Shown here piece by piece: positions 48,998 through 57,535 of a stretch of DNA of 62,729 nt. The position numbers were made by a program, and so were the translations under genes. The notes under the pieces are model-generated. The model was not told where the DNA came from. It made no database searches and saw nothing but the letters and a program-made list of their open reading frames with translations. Origin of the DNA: Paenibacillus_AK sp041641375 (GTDB lineage: Bacteria > Bacillota > Bacilli > Paenibacillales > YIM-B00363); NCBI GenBank assembly GCA_041641375.1, contig JBEPYM010000005.1, positions 1 through 62,729 of the forward strand. Reading direction: 5' to 3'. Numbering within the stretch: position 1 is the first letter of the stretch; each line of letters starts with the position of its first letter.

Positions 48998-50347
48998 ACC
49001 TTCAAAAACATTATGTTCTTCAAGAAATTTAATGTCGAAATCACCTCGAACGAATACCGGATGCTCCAGCAGACGTTGATGGAAAGGAATGGTCGTATGA
49101 ATGCCCTCAATCGCAAACTCCGCCAAGGCTCGTTTCATGCGGGCAATCGCATCCTCACGGGTTGCGCCCCAGACGATCAGCTTGGCGATCATCGAATCGT
49201 AATGCGGCGAAATCGTGTATCCCGGATAAGCGGAGCTGTCGACCCGCACGCCGAGTCCTCCCGGAGGCAAATAGAACTGGATTTGTCCTGGCGAAGGCAT
49301 AAAATTCTTGTTCGGGTCTTCCGCGTTAATCCGGCATTCGATCGACCAGCCATTAATCGTGACATCGGACTGGGAGAAGCTGAGCGGATTGCCTTCGGCT
49401 ACCGAGATCATCTCCTTCACGATATCGATGCCTGTGACCATCTCCGTAACCGGGTGCTCCACCTGGATGCGTGTGTTCATCTCCATGAAATAGAAATTCC
49501 CGTCAGGTCCGAGCAGAAACTCGAGTGTGCCTGCTCCCGAATAGTGAACAGCTTGAGCTGCGCGAACGGCAGCTTCGCCCATCGCCTGGCGCGTCTCCGG
49601 ACTTAGTATCGGGCACGGTGCTTCTTCGACCAGCTTCTGTCTGCGGCGCTGAACCGAGCAGTCCCGTTCGCCCAGATGAACGACATTGCCGTGTTTATCA
49701 GCAAGTACTTGAATTTCAACGTGCTTCATGTTCGTCAGAAACTTCTCCAGATAAACGCCGCCGTTGCCGAACGCCTTCTGCGCTTCCTGCTGGGCTTCGG
49801 TCATCTGGCGGACAAGGTCCTCCTCGCTATCCGCGATTCGAATGCCTTTGCCGCCTCCGCCCGCCGTCGCCTTGATCACGATCGGATACCCGATGTCACG
49901 ACCGATCGAGATGGCATCCTCAACGCTGTCCACGAGCCCGACGGAACCCGGAATAACCGGAACATTCGCATCCCGCATCGTTTGCTTGGCGGTCGACTTG
50001 TCACCCATCTTGCTGATCGCTTCCGGGGACGGACCGATGAATGATATGCCGCACTGCTCGCACAGCTCGGCGAAATCGGCATTCTCCGCGAGAAACCCGT
50101 ATCCGGGGTGAATCGCGTCAGTGCCGGTCAGCGTAGCCACGCTCATTAAATTCGTAAAGTTCAAATAGCTGTCCTTGGACGGCGTCGGACCGATGCAATA
50201 AGCCTCATCGGCCATACGCACATGAAGCGCGTTGCGGTCCGCCTCGGAATATACCGCCACAGTCGCAATCCCGAGCTCTTTGCAGGCGCGTATAATGCGA
50301 ACGGCGATCTCGCCTCGGTTGGCAATCAGGATCTTATGAAATGTCAT
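48989..50347 (-). CDS. accC: Acetyl-CoA carboxylase, biotin carboxylase subunit
   Basis: 452 residues. ATP-grasp enzyme that carboxylates biotin on AccB with bicarbonate. Motifs: ILIANRGEIAVRIIRACKELG, the Gly-rich loop IKATAGGGGKGIRI, HVEIQVLADKHGNVVHLGERDCSVQRRRQKLVEEAP and FMEMNTRIQVEHPVTEMVTGIDIV. It commits acetyl-CoA to fatty acid synthesis. It follows accB by 18 bases. Confidence 0.97.
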   Translation of the reverse strand: MTFHKILIANRGEIAVRIIRACKELGIATVAVYSEADRNALHVRMADEAYCIGPTPSKDSYLNFTNLMSVATLTGTDAIHPGYGFLAENADFAELCEQCGISFIGPSPEAISKMGDKSTAKQTMRDANVPVIPGSVGLVDSVEDAISIGRDIGYPIVIKATAGGGGKGIRIADSEEDLVRQMTEAQQEAQKAFGNGGVYLEKFLTNMKHVEIQVLADKHGNVVHLGERDCSVQRRRQKLVEEAPCPILSPETRQAMGEAAVRAAQAVHYSGAGTLEFLLGPDGNFYFMEMNTRIQVEHPVTEMVTGIDIVKEMISVAEGNPLSFSQSDVTINGWSIECRINAEDPNKNFMPSPGQIQFYLPPGGLGVRVDSSAYPGYTISPHYDSMIAKLIVWGATREDAIARMKRALAEFAIEGIHTTIPFHQRLLEHPVFVRGDFDIKFLEEHNVFEGLS

Positions 50348-50365
50348 GTAAGAGACGTCCTCCCG

Positions 50366-50866
50366 TTACTGTCGTTTAACAACGAACAGAGCTTGCCCGT
50401 ACTCGACCAGTTGGCCGTTCTCCACGAGAATTTCTACGATCTCGCCCTTCACTTCGGCTTCGATCGGGTTCATCAGCTTCATCGCTTCCACAATGCATAC
50501 AACGGTCTTCTCATTTACAGTGGCACCGACCTGCACATAAGGCGCAGCACCCGGCGACGGAGCTGCATAGAAGGTGCCGACCATCGGCGACAGAATGCGG
50601 TGAAGGGACGGATCTTCCGCCTTCACAGCTGCTTTCTCCTCTTGAACCGGCGCAGGCGCAGGAGCGGCTGGAGCCGCAATCGCGGGAGCCTGAACCTGGG
50701 CTACCGGCGCGTACATCTGCTGCGGCGCAGAGGTGACCAGCACGTTCTCCGTCTTGTTCGGCTTGCGAATGAGCAGTCTTGCGCCCTCATTCTCGATCTC
50801 AAGCTCGTGTACGGATGTCTGGTCGAGTAATTTGATGAGTTCCTTTATTTCGCTTAGCTTAAACAT
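50366..50866 (-). CDS. accB: Acetyl-CoA carboxylase, biotin carboxyl carrier protein
   Basis: 166 residues. An N-terminal helix (LSEIKELIKLLDQTSVHELEIENEG), an Ala/Pro-rich linker (about residues 55-80), and the biotinyl domain with IVEAMKLMNPIEAEVKGEI; the biotinylated Lys is at about 130. The ATG at 50866 is favoured because the family begins MFKLSEIKELI; AAGGAG lies 14 bases upstream, a long spacing. Confidence 0.96.
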   Translation of the reverse strand: MFKLSEIKELIKLLDQTSVHELEIENEGARLLIRKPNKTENVLVTSAPQQMYAPVAQVQAPAIAAPAAPAPAPVQEEKAAVKAEDPSLHRILSPMVGTFYAAPSPGAAPYVQVGATVNEKTVVCIVEAMKLMNPIEAEVKGEIVEILVENGQLVEYGQALFVVKRQ

Positions 50867-50939
50867 GTAGCGTATCGTCACTCCTTGCAGGGTACCAGCG
50901 AATAGCCGGAGAGCCTGTCTTAGTCAATGCAACGTTAGT

Positions 50940-50967
50940 ATTATATCACAATCGTCCTCGACATCAA
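50940..50967 (-). promoter_or_regulatory. Promoter of accBC
   Basis: On the minus strand TTGATG (50967-50962) and TATAAT (50945-50940) are 16 bases apart, about 70 bases before accB. No FapR box of the TTAGTACCTGATACTAA type was found. Confidence 0.55.
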
Positions 50968-51093
50968 GAAAATTCCTGTGCAAAACAAGGAAGAAATCAT
51001 TCGACCCGCTTCGATTCGACATGTTGCGGCAGCGTGGCCGCCCATTCGCCAAGCCTTGCAACGCCATCGCGAGCCTGTCGAAAAAAACAAAAA

Positions 51094-51115
51094 AAGGCAG
51101 GATCGCTCCCACCTT
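51094..51115 (-). terminator. Terminator downstream of the PhyH gene
   Basis: AAGGTGGGA pairs with TCCTGCCTT (two G-U pairs) around a short loop, followed on the minus strand by TTTTT and a second T-rich stretch. Confidence 0.75.
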
Positions 51116-51124
51116 TCCTTCCCC

Positions 51125-51931
51125 TTAGTGCGGATATCGGACCTCGAACTCGAGCCCGCAAGGTCCCCCGTCCGGGTTCGCCTCCAGATTCACCTCTGTC
51201 CCGTCCGCCCGATATAGCGGCCGGTAGAAATCGCTGATATGCGTTGCCGATTCATTAGCATAATGACAGATGAACGCACGGCGGAAGCGATCCTTCGAAC
51301 GGTTCCGATATGAGCCATGAATAAGATTCCCGTTAAAAAACAGCACGTCGCCTTTCTCCATGACGGCCGGCACCGGCTTTTCTTCCTTCGGCGGCTTCAC
51401 GTAGTGCGTTGTGAACGATTCCTTCGCATCCGCAAGCTCCGGACAGCTGATTTCCATCTCATTCGTCTTGGGTACGACCAGCAGTCCTCCATTTTCCTCG
51501 TCAGCCGGATCAATGGCCGTCCAGGCTGCGATGCAATTGCCCGGCTCCACCTTCAGGTAGAAGTTGTCCTGATGCAGCGCCTGGCCGCGGGAGCCTGGCG
51601 GTTTATAGTAGAACATGCTCTGTGCCGCCAGTGCCCGTTCCCCGTACAGTACCTCAAGCACATCCAAAACCGGCTTGTGCAGCATATATTTGCGGGCGGT
51701 GTCATTGAACCTGTGCGGATGCATGACACGTGGATAGCGCTTGAGCGGATCCTCTTTATCCGCATCCAGCACCGGCTCGAAATGCCCCGGAATTGCCCCT
51801 TCGCTGATTCTCGCGAATGTCTCTTCCAGTTCGGCTACCTCCTCCGGGAGGAACAAATGCTTGACAATTACATACCCTTCACTCTGAAACTGCCGCAGCT
51901 GCTCTTCAGTCAGAACGCCCCTCGTCGCCAT
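51125..51931 (-). CDS. Phytanoyl-CoA dioxygenase (PhyH) family protein
   Basis: 268 residues from the ATG at 51931, nine bases after AAGGAG. Fe(II)/2-oxoglutarate oxygenase of the PhyH type: the iron motif HQDNFY (His-x-Asp) follows GSRGQAL, the distal His is in NLIHGSYRNRS and the 2-oxoglutarate Arg in RFRRAFI. Bacterial members hydroxylate small molecules; the substrate here is unknown. It is divergent from an AraC regulator at 52.1 kb. The pair lies between accB and spoIIIAH, genes that are neighbours in B. subtilis, so it is an insertion into a conserved region. Confidence 0.88.
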   Translation of the reverse strand: MATRGVLTEEQLRQFQSEGYVIVKHLFLPEEVAELEETFARISEGAIPGHFEPVLDADKEDPLKRYPRVMHPHRFNDTARKYMLHKPVLDVLEVLYGERALAAQSMFYYKPPGSRGQALHQDNFYLKVEPGNCIAAWTAIDPADEENGGLLVVPKTNEMEISCPELADAKESFTTHYVKPPKEEKPVPAVMEKGDVLFFNGNLIHGSYRNRSKDRFRRAFICHYANESATHISDFYRPLYRADGTEVNLEANPDGGPCGLEFEVRYPH

Positions 51932-52141
51932 TGCGCACATCTCCTTTTTTGCCAGTGAGTGTTACTTCCTTCATCTTACCGGCTCCCCTGCGTATAAAGA
52001 AGTAGTAATTCTGTCAAAAACTCATTGGATTCTGCTGATCCTACGTTTATAATCAATACATATTCCCTTATATAGAGGAGGTTTACTGGTCTGAATAAAG
52101 TAAATCAACTGCATGAATTCTCCGGCACTACGACAGGCTTT

Positions 52142-52921
52142 GTGTTCGCCGGACATTTCAACGAACCGGATACATACGTCACGAAGCGCCCGTCCGGGAT
52201 GGAGGATTGGCTGCTGACATATACGCTGGACGGCGAAGGGTATTTTCGAACGGCGGCAGGGGAAAAAAGGTGCGCAAAAGGAGATGTGGCGATCTTACGC
52301 CAATTTACCCCCCATGAATATGGGACGGTTCGCGAGCAGCGATGGAATTTTATGTGGGCGCACGTACCGAATTTGCCGGATGCCCACCTGCTGCCCGAGG
52401 AGGAGGTTGTCGTGCAGCCGATCGGTATGCCGAACGCGCGCAAGCGGTTGTTTCGGGCATTCCGCAATTTGCTGCAGGATTCCCGCGCACAGCGTCCGTT
52501 CTGGCAGCCGCTCTGCGAGAACGCGGCCCGGGAAATTGTGCTGCTCACCGTTCAGGATCGGAGGCGCAATCTGGACGCGAGGGTAGAGGAGGCGCTGCAG
52601 CTGCTCTCCCGATCGATGCGTTCCAACATCTCGGTTGACGATATCGCCAGACAGATCGGATTGTCACCGTCCCGCTTGTCGCACTTGTTCAAGCAGGAAA
52701 CCGGCAAAACGATCATCGAGACGCTTAACGAGCTGCGCATTCGACAAGCCGCCTACCTGATCGCGTACACCAGTCGTTCGATCAGCGAAGCCGCATTCGA
52801 CACCGGCTTCCAAACCTATAATCACTTTGCGGATCTGTTCCGCAAGCAGATGGGCTGCAGTCCGCGCGAGTATCGTCGCAGCCAGCAGCGCCGGGAGCAG
52901 AGCAGCAAACAGGACCGATAG
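52142..52921 (+). CDS. AraC family transcriptional regulator
   Basis: 259 residues if the GTG at 52142 is used. The frame stays open upstream to a CTG at 52091 that stands nine bases after a perfect AGGAGG, while the GTG has no site; translation may start at CTG and add 17 residues (LNKVNQLHEFSGTTTGF). The N-terminal part (MEDWLLTYTLDGEGYF, then KGDVAILRQFTPHEYG) is a cupin-type sensor. The C-terminal two helix-turn-helix motifs include ISVDDIARQIGLSPSRLSHLFKQETG and ISEAAFDTGFQTYNHFADLFRKQMGCSPREYR. It probably controls the divergent PhyH oxygenase gene. Confidence 0.88.
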   Translation: MFAGHFNEPDTYVTKRPSGMEDWLLTYTLDGEGYFRTAAGEKRCAKGDVAILRQFTPHEYGTVREQRWNFMWAHVPNLPDAHLLPEEEVVVQPIGMPNARKRLFRAFRNLLQDSRAQRPFWQPLCENAAREIVLLTVQDRRRNLDARVEEALQLLSRSMRSNISVDDIARQIGLSPSRLSHLFKQETGKTIIETLNELRIRQAAYLIAYTSRSISEAAFDTGFQTYNHFADLFRKQMGCSPREYRRSQQRREQSSKQDR

Positions 52922-52934
52922 TCGTATCGGTCCT
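52911..52934. terminator. Bidirectional hairpin between the AraC gene and spoIIIAH
   Basis: AGGACCGATA and TATCGGTCCT form a perfect 10-bp stem with a 4-nt loop. The stop codon of the AraC gene lies within it. It serves two convergent genes; the T-runs are weak. Confidence 0.75.
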
Positions 52935-52952
52935 GCTTCTACAGCAAGCTGC

Positions 52953-53603
52953 TTATTTCTTGAATTCGACACTCAGCTTGTCTGCGCCAACGCCAAGCTC
53001 TTTCATCGCCATATCGATGATCGAGACGGCTTCGCTCTTCTGAAGCTTGTCAGCCTGAACGATGACCTTCCATTTCGCTCCATCCTGTACGACAACCGAA
53101 TTGCGGTAGTTGGCGTTCAGCTTGTCTTCGAGGCTCGTCATCTTCACCTGATGCTGCTCCAGCTTGAACATATCCTCATAAGCCTTCGTTACGGCTTCCG
53201 TGTTTTGCTTGGAATTGGTTACAACGCTCATCAGCTGCTCGCTCAGCTTGGCCATCTCTTGCGTTTTGCGAATTTGAAGGTCGATAAAGTAGTCATCGCC
53301 CTTGAGCGCCTTGGCGGAAACCTGCTGAAGCACCTGATCATCGGTTTTTTTCTGTGCTGCTGCTGAGGAAGCCTGATCCAGCTTGGCCGCTCCCGTGCTG
53401 CTACCTTGCGCGCCGCTAGCTGCGCCTGTCGTCTGGCCTTTGCCGGTTACTGCAGTCGCATCCAGCTTCAGCTCCTGCGTCTTTACGTTGTCCGAGCCGA
53501 CCTGCATATTGTTCACATCGTCGGTAAACAGGTAATACGCGGAGAGCACCACCATCAAGCTGAGCATCGATACGAGCCATACGGTTTGTCTTTTGGAATT
53601 CAT
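52953..53603 (-). CDS. spoIIIAH: Stage III sporulation protein AH
   Basis: 216 residues. A single N-terminal membrane helix (TVWLVSMLSLMVVLSAYYLF) is followed by a low-complexity Ser/Ala/Gly/Thr/Gln linker and a C-terminal YscJ/FliF-like ring-building domain (from DDYFIDLQIRKTQEMAKLSEQL to the VIVQADKLQKSEAVSIIDMAMKELG segment). SpoIIIAH in the mother-cell membrane binds forespore SpoIIQ across the septum, forming the feeding channel. It is the last gene of the spoIIIA operon. GGGAGGA lies upstream. Confidence 0.93.
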   Translation of the reverse strand: MNSKRQTVWLVSMLSLMVVLSAYYLFTDDVNNMQVGSDNVKTQELKLDATAVTGKGQTTGAASGAQGSSTGAAKLDQASSAAAQKKTDDQVLQQVSAKALKGDDYFIDLQIRKTQEMAKLSEQLMSVVTNSKQNTEAVTKAYEDMFKLEQHQVKMTSLEDKLNANYRNSVVVQDGAKWKVIVQADKLQKSEAVSIIDMAMKELGVGADKLSVEFKK

Positions 53604-53674
53604 GTTCCTTCATCCTCCCTGGATTCGATGGTTTATTTGGGAATTGCTATGAATGAAGCCTCTTTCGAGGCGGC

Positions 53675-54343
53675 CTACTGCTTCCGAGGCACGACCGAAA
53701 TCCGGTGTGCCGGCACTGCCAGCCCGCGTTCAACTGCGTCCATGAGCATTTTCTTTACAGCCGCATTCTCGGCTCCTCTTGCAACGACGACGACACCTCG
53801 AATTTGCGGCTTGATCGTCTTCACAACGAGGGGAACCGTCGCGCCGCCACGTCCGTTCGTTTCGTAGAGCACCACCTGACCGTCCCGGCCGACATCGGTA
53901 ATGTGGCGCGTCGCTCCGTTCTGATCCTTTTCCTGCGTCGTCTGCTGGTTATCCTTGTGGTGCCGCTCCACGACAATTTCTTCCGTGGAATCGATGGTGA
54001 CCAGCACCTCCACTTCGCCAACCCCTACAATTTTCTCGAGAATGTCCTTGAGCGCCCCCGCATATTTGCGCTCGTATTCACCGAAGCGCGAATCCAGAAG
54101 CCCTTGAGACACCTGCGAGGCTGCTGCCACAGACGGTATACCTCCGCCTCCGCCGTCGCCGCCCGCGCTGCCGGCGCCGAGTCCGGGAATAGGGTCCAGC
54201 TGTTTGATATGGAGCGAGGAGCTGGCCAGCATAAAGCCGATTCCGACGAGCCCCAGCAGCATGAGCCATTGCACCGTCTTGCGGCGGTTCGTGTTGCCCT
54301 CTCCGCCCAGCGCAGTGGTCAGCCAGTTGAACAATGAACCCAC
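53675..54343 (-). CDS. spoIIIAG: Stage III sporulation protein AG
   Basis: 222 residues from the GTG at 54343 with GGGGAGGTGA upstream. One membrane helix (WLMLLGLVGIGFMLASSSL), a Gly-rich linker, then a ring-building domain (YAGALKDILEKIVGVGEVEVLVTIDST and VKTIKPQIRGVVVVARGAENAAVKKMLMDAVERGLAV). SpoIIIAG forms a large ring in the mother-cell side of the A-Q complex. Confidence 0.94.
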   Translation of the reverse strand: MGSLFNWLTTALGGEGNTNRRKTVQWLMLLGLVGIGFMLASSSLHIKQLDPIPGLGAGSAGGDGGGGGIPSVAAASQVSQGLLDSRFGEYERKYAGALKDILEKIVGVGEVEVLVTIDSTEEIVVERHHKDNQQTTQEKDQNGATRHITDVGRDGQVVLYETNGRGGATVPLVVKTIKPQIRGVVVVARGAENAAVKKMLMDAVERGLAVPAHRISVVPRKQ

Positions 54344-54365
54344 GGCATCACCTCCCCTACGATCT

Positions 54366-55082
54366 CTATCGAACGACCTGTACCTCGATCCCGCGAACCG
54401 CTTCCCAATGCTTGCGCAGCAGCTGCTCCACCGTCCGCTTCATCGCCAGCTCCGCTTCGGTCGCTCCCTTCCGGCCCCCTTGCTCCTCAGCCGGCAGGAT
54501 GTCTCCGCCTCCCGTTTCTCGGCCGACCCGGATGCCGATGCTGACGGGCTCGACCTCGGCGATGGGCTTGCGATTCACGTCCGGCGTCCGCGCGCCGGGC
54601 GCCGAAGCCGCGGCCGAGGCCGAGGCGGAAGCGGATATAGCGACCGACAGCCGCTCCAGCTTCAGCTGGCCGCCGGGTTCGGCAGGCGGAGTCACCTTCG
54701 CTTCGACCCGCTCAACCTTATACCCCGTCTGCGCTTCGACCTGCTCCCGGGTTATCCGCTCCACCGACAGCTCCACCTGTCGGATCGCGTCATGCTGCTG
54801 CAGTGTCCTGCGCCGCTCGCCCTCCTGCAGCACCGCATCGACCGGCACAGCCTGCGGCTGCTTCTCGCGGCTTTCCAGCGACAGCTGCGCCGCCAGCACG
54901 TTCACATTCAGGTCCTGCTGGAACAGCCGGACAACAGGCGACAGCAGCGTCACCAGGATGAAGAGCGACACAACCAGCTTGACATAACGCTCCATGCTTC
55001 GGTTCGGCAGGATCAGGTCGATGAACGAAGCGATCAGGATGACGGCGATAATTTCCTTCAGCCAGGCGCTTAACCAGCTCAT
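54366..55082 (-). CDS. spoIIIAF: Stage III sporulation protein AF
   Basis: 238 residues. Two N-terminal membrane helices (WLKEIIAVILIASFIDLIL and YVKLVVSLFILVTLLSPVV) are followed by a soluble domain with SVERITREQVEAQTGYKVERVEAKV. The segment between about residues 150 and 205 is Ala/Ser/Gly-rich and is longer than usual. It belongs to the spoIIIA channel complex. The C-terminus (TVEQLLRKHWEAVRGIEVQVV) is the family ending. Confidence 0.9.
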   Translation of the reverse strand: MSWLSAWLKEIIAVILIASFIDLILPNRSMERYVKLVVSLFILVTLLSPVVRLFQQDLNVNVLAAQLSLESREKQPQAVPVDAVLQEGERRRTLQQHDAIRQVELSVERITREQVEAQTGYKVERVEAKVTPPAEPGGQLKLERLSVAISASASASAAASAPGARTPDVNRKPIAEVEPVSIGIRVGRETGGGDILPAEEQGGRKGATEAELAMKRTVEQLLRKHWEAVRGIEVQVVR

Positions 55083-55097
55083 ATGCGATCAGCCCCC

Positions 55098-56369
55098 TCA
55101 CCGCACCATCAGCGAAACGTTGCCGACCGTGATCATCACCGTAATCGCCAGAAAAAACATCAGTCCGACCGTCGCCAGCGCCGCGAACACATAAATCAGA
55201 CTTTTGCCGATCGTCTGCAGGCATGAGGCAATCGGATTGCTGCCAAGCGGCTGCATAACGGCGGCGGCCAGATTGTAGATAAACGCAAGCGCCAAGATTT
55301 TGATCGCCGGAAAGGCGCAAAGCAGGAGGATAATGATGACGCCGGCCAATCCTACGGCATTCTTGATGAGCATCGAAGCGGACAGCACCGTATCCGACGC
55401 CTCCGCAAACATTCGACCGACGACCGGGACGAACTGGCCGGCCACGAATTTGGCCGTCTTCAGTGTCACTCCGTCGGCCACTCCGCTTGCCGCGCCTTGC
55501 ACCGATATGACGCCCAGAAATACGGTCAGCATAATGGTCAGTCCGGCCGCACTGAGCGTACGCAGCAGGTTGGCGAGATGCGTCACCTTGTACTTGTCCG
55601 AGAGCGAGCTCACGATATGTAAAACGGCGGAGAAAAACAGCAGCGGAAACACGAATATATAAATAAATGTCCCCACCGTATGAATCATAAAAATAATGAG
55701 CGGATGCAGCACGGTAACGGTAATGACGTTGCCCATCGAGGCTAGCATCGTCAGCAGGATCGGCACCATCGCAATCATAAAATGGACCATGCTGGAGATG
55801 GCGTCCGTCGCATATTGGATCGCAATATGAAACGAGTTGAACGCGATCATGATCAGCACCATGTAGCAAATCCCGTAAGCGATCCGGCTCACATTCGCGC
55901 GCTCGAATGCGGATTGCATCGTTTCCAGCACGACGCTCAGTATCGTCAGTACGACGATGGACCCAAGCAGCTTGCCGTTCACGAGTATCTCGCGGATAAA
56001 ATATCCGGCCAGACCTTTGAGCACGTTGGCCGGGTGCAGTCCTTCACCGCCGGGCAGCAGCATCTCCATCAGCGTAGGAGCTCGCTCCTGGGGCAGGAAT
56101 TCGCCGTATTTCTGCATCAGCCCGTCCCAATAGCGCTCCACCTGAGCGGTGCTCACCTCATCATGACGGAGCAGCTCTTCGAGGCGGGTCTTGTCCGCTG
56201 CCGAACCTTGAGCGGTTCCGGAAGCGGAACCCGGCGCCAAGCTTTGCGCCGCCCCGGGAGTCATACCCGACGCGTGAGCCGGTCCCGCCTCCGCCCATAC
56301 GGGGAAGCAGGCGACGAGCAGCCACATTGCCATACCCAGCATCAAGGTCCATCCTGTCCATCGCCTCAT
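55098..56369 (-). CDS. spoIIIAE: Stage III sporulation protein AE
   Basis: 423 residues. A signal-like N-terminus (GWTLMLGMAMWLLVACFPVWAEA) is followed by an Ala/Gly/Ser-rich region and about seven to eight membrane helices. Typical segments are SDKYKVTHLANLLRTLSAAGL and GVTLKTAKFVAGQFVPVVGRMFAEASDTVLSASMLIKNAVG. SpoIIIAE is the largest membrane subunit of the channel. It lies 15 bases before spoIIIAF. Confidence 0.94.
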   Translation of the reverse strand: MRRWTGWTLMLGMAMWLLVACFPVWAEAGPAHASGMTPGAAQSLAPGSASGTAQGSAADKTRLEELLRHDEVSTAQVERYWDGLMQKYGEFLPQERAPTLMEMLLPGGEGLHPANVLKGLAGYFIREILVNGKLLGSIVVLTILSVVLETMQSAFERANVSRIAYGICYMVLIMIAFNSFHIAIQYATDAISSMVHFMIAMVPILLTMLASMGNVITVTVLHPLIIFMIHTVGTFIYIFVFPLLFFSAVLHIVSSLSDKYKVTHLANLLRTLSAAGLTIMLTVFLGVISVQGAASGVADGVTLKTAKFVAGQFVPVVGRMFAEASDTVLSASMLIKNAVGLAGVIIILLLCAFPAIKILALAFIYNLAAAVMQPLGSNPIASCLQTIGKSLIYVFAALATVGLMFFLAITVMITVGNVSLMVR

Positions 56370-56400
56370 CCCTCTCTCCCTCCGCCTGATTCCGCCGAAC

Positions 56401-56790
56401 TCATGTCGGCAGCAGCTTTAGCACGGTTTCCAAAATAACGGTAATAATCGGCAGCGCCATCGCCATAATCAAAATTTTGCCGGCCAGCTCTACCTTGGAT
56501 GCAATCGCCTCCTGCCCGGCGTCCCGAACGATCTGGGCGCCGAATTCAGCGATATAGGCAATGCCGATTATTTTCAGAATCGTCTTTAAGTACACCATAT
56601 TGACGCCCGACTTTTGAGCGAGTCCCTCCAGCACCCTCATGATGTCCGCGATGTTGCCGAGCAGCATCAGAAAGATCACCATACCGGTGAATGCCGCCAG
56701 GAGAAAGGCGAACATCGGCTTTTGCTCCTTGAGCACGAGCGTCAGAACGGTTGCCACCAGTGCAATGCCGACAATCTCCAGAATTTGCAT
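56401..56790 (-). CDS. spoIIIAD: Stage III sporulation protein AD
   Basis: 129 residues from the ATG at 56790; the AGGTGA site overlaps the spoIIIAC stop. Four membrane helices. The family segment KSGVNMVYLKTILKIIGIAYIAEFGAQIVRDAGQEAIASKVELAGKILIMAMALPII is clear. It belongs to the inner-membrane part of the channel. Confidence 0.95.
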   Translation of the reverse strand: MQILEIVGIALVATVLTLVLKEQKPMFAFLLAAFTGMVIFLMLLGNIADIMRVLEGLAQKSGVNMVYLKTILKIIGIAYIAEFGAQIVRDAGQEAIASKVELAGKILIMAMALPIITVILETVLKLLPT

Positions 56791-56799
56791 GCCGCTCAC

Positions 56800-57003
56800 C
56801 TACTGAAACAGAAAGATCGTCTTGATTTCGCGAAACAGCTCGTCAAGCATACGGATGACCATCAGCATGACTACGACAAATCCAATGAGCGTCGCCCAAT
56901 GCGCCATATCCTCTTTGCCCATTTGCTTCAGCACGGTATGGATCATGGCGATGACGATCCCGATGCCTGCGATCTGGAAGATCGCATTGACATCTATGTT
57001 CAT
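56800..57003 (-). CDS. spoIIIAC: Stage III sporulation protein AC
   Basis: 67 residues, two membrane helices (residues 6-25 and 36-56). Sequence IFQIAGIGIVIAMIHTVLKQMGKEDMAHWATLIGFVVVMLMVIRMLDELF agrees with SpoIIIAC in length and composition. Its stop is directly followed by spoIIIAD. Confidence 0.94.
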   Translation of the reverse strand: MNIDVNAIFQIAGIGIVIAMIHTVLKQMGKEDMAHWATLIGFVVVMLMVIRMLDELFREIKTIFLFQ

Positions 57004-57019
57004 GAACGATCACATCCCG

Positions 57020-57535
57020 TCAATACATAAGAATGACTAGCAGCGCTCCCACCAGAACGCCGAGCGTCCGCCACATCGACTCATACCGCTGACGCTCCTC
57101 CCGGGCAATCTCCTCTTCGGCGGACAGCTGCGACGCCGCCAGCTTGAGATGCTTGCGCTGGTCGTCGCGGTCCGAGATGCCGAGCGCCGAACCAAGCCGG
57201 AGCACAATGTCGCGCTCGCCGCTCTTCATGGCCGTCTTCGGCCACAGCTCCGCTGCCGCCTGCTGCCAGCAGTCCCGGGTTGTCGCACCTCCCGCCGCCA
57301 GCAGCTCCGCCGTTCGCCCGAACAGCTGCGAGGCAGGCTGCGGTGATTGCGATTCAACCCGGCGCAGCGCTTCCGGTAGCGGTGTACCGCCGTAGACGAT
57401 CTCCGTCTCGAGCAGCTGCAGCGCATGGATCAATCCGCGGATATGCTGCGGGCGTCTGGCATACGTGGAAGCGCGGTAGAAGCCGTACAGCGCAGCAGCG
57501 GCCAGCACCATCAACGCGCCGAGCAGCTTCACCAT
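57020..57535 (-). CDS. spoIIIAB: Stage III sporulation protein AB
   Basis: 171 residues. Membrane helices lie at both ends (residues 2-19 and about 150-169), with a helical domain between them resembling the type II secretion GspF fold: RGLIHALQLLETEIVYGGTPLPEALRRV and GSALGISDRDDQRKHLKLAASQL. Its start overlaps the spoIIIAA stop. It is thought to be the platform partner of the ATPase SpoIIIAA. Confidence 0.94.
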   Translation of the reverse strand: MVKLLGALMVLAAAALYGFYRASTYARRPQHIRGLIHALQLLETEIVYGGTPLPEALRRVESQSPQPASQLFGRTAELLAAGGATTRDCWQQAAAELWPKTAMKSGERDIVLRLGSALGISDRDDQRKHLKLAASQLSAEEEIAREERQRYESMWRTLGVLVGALLVILMY

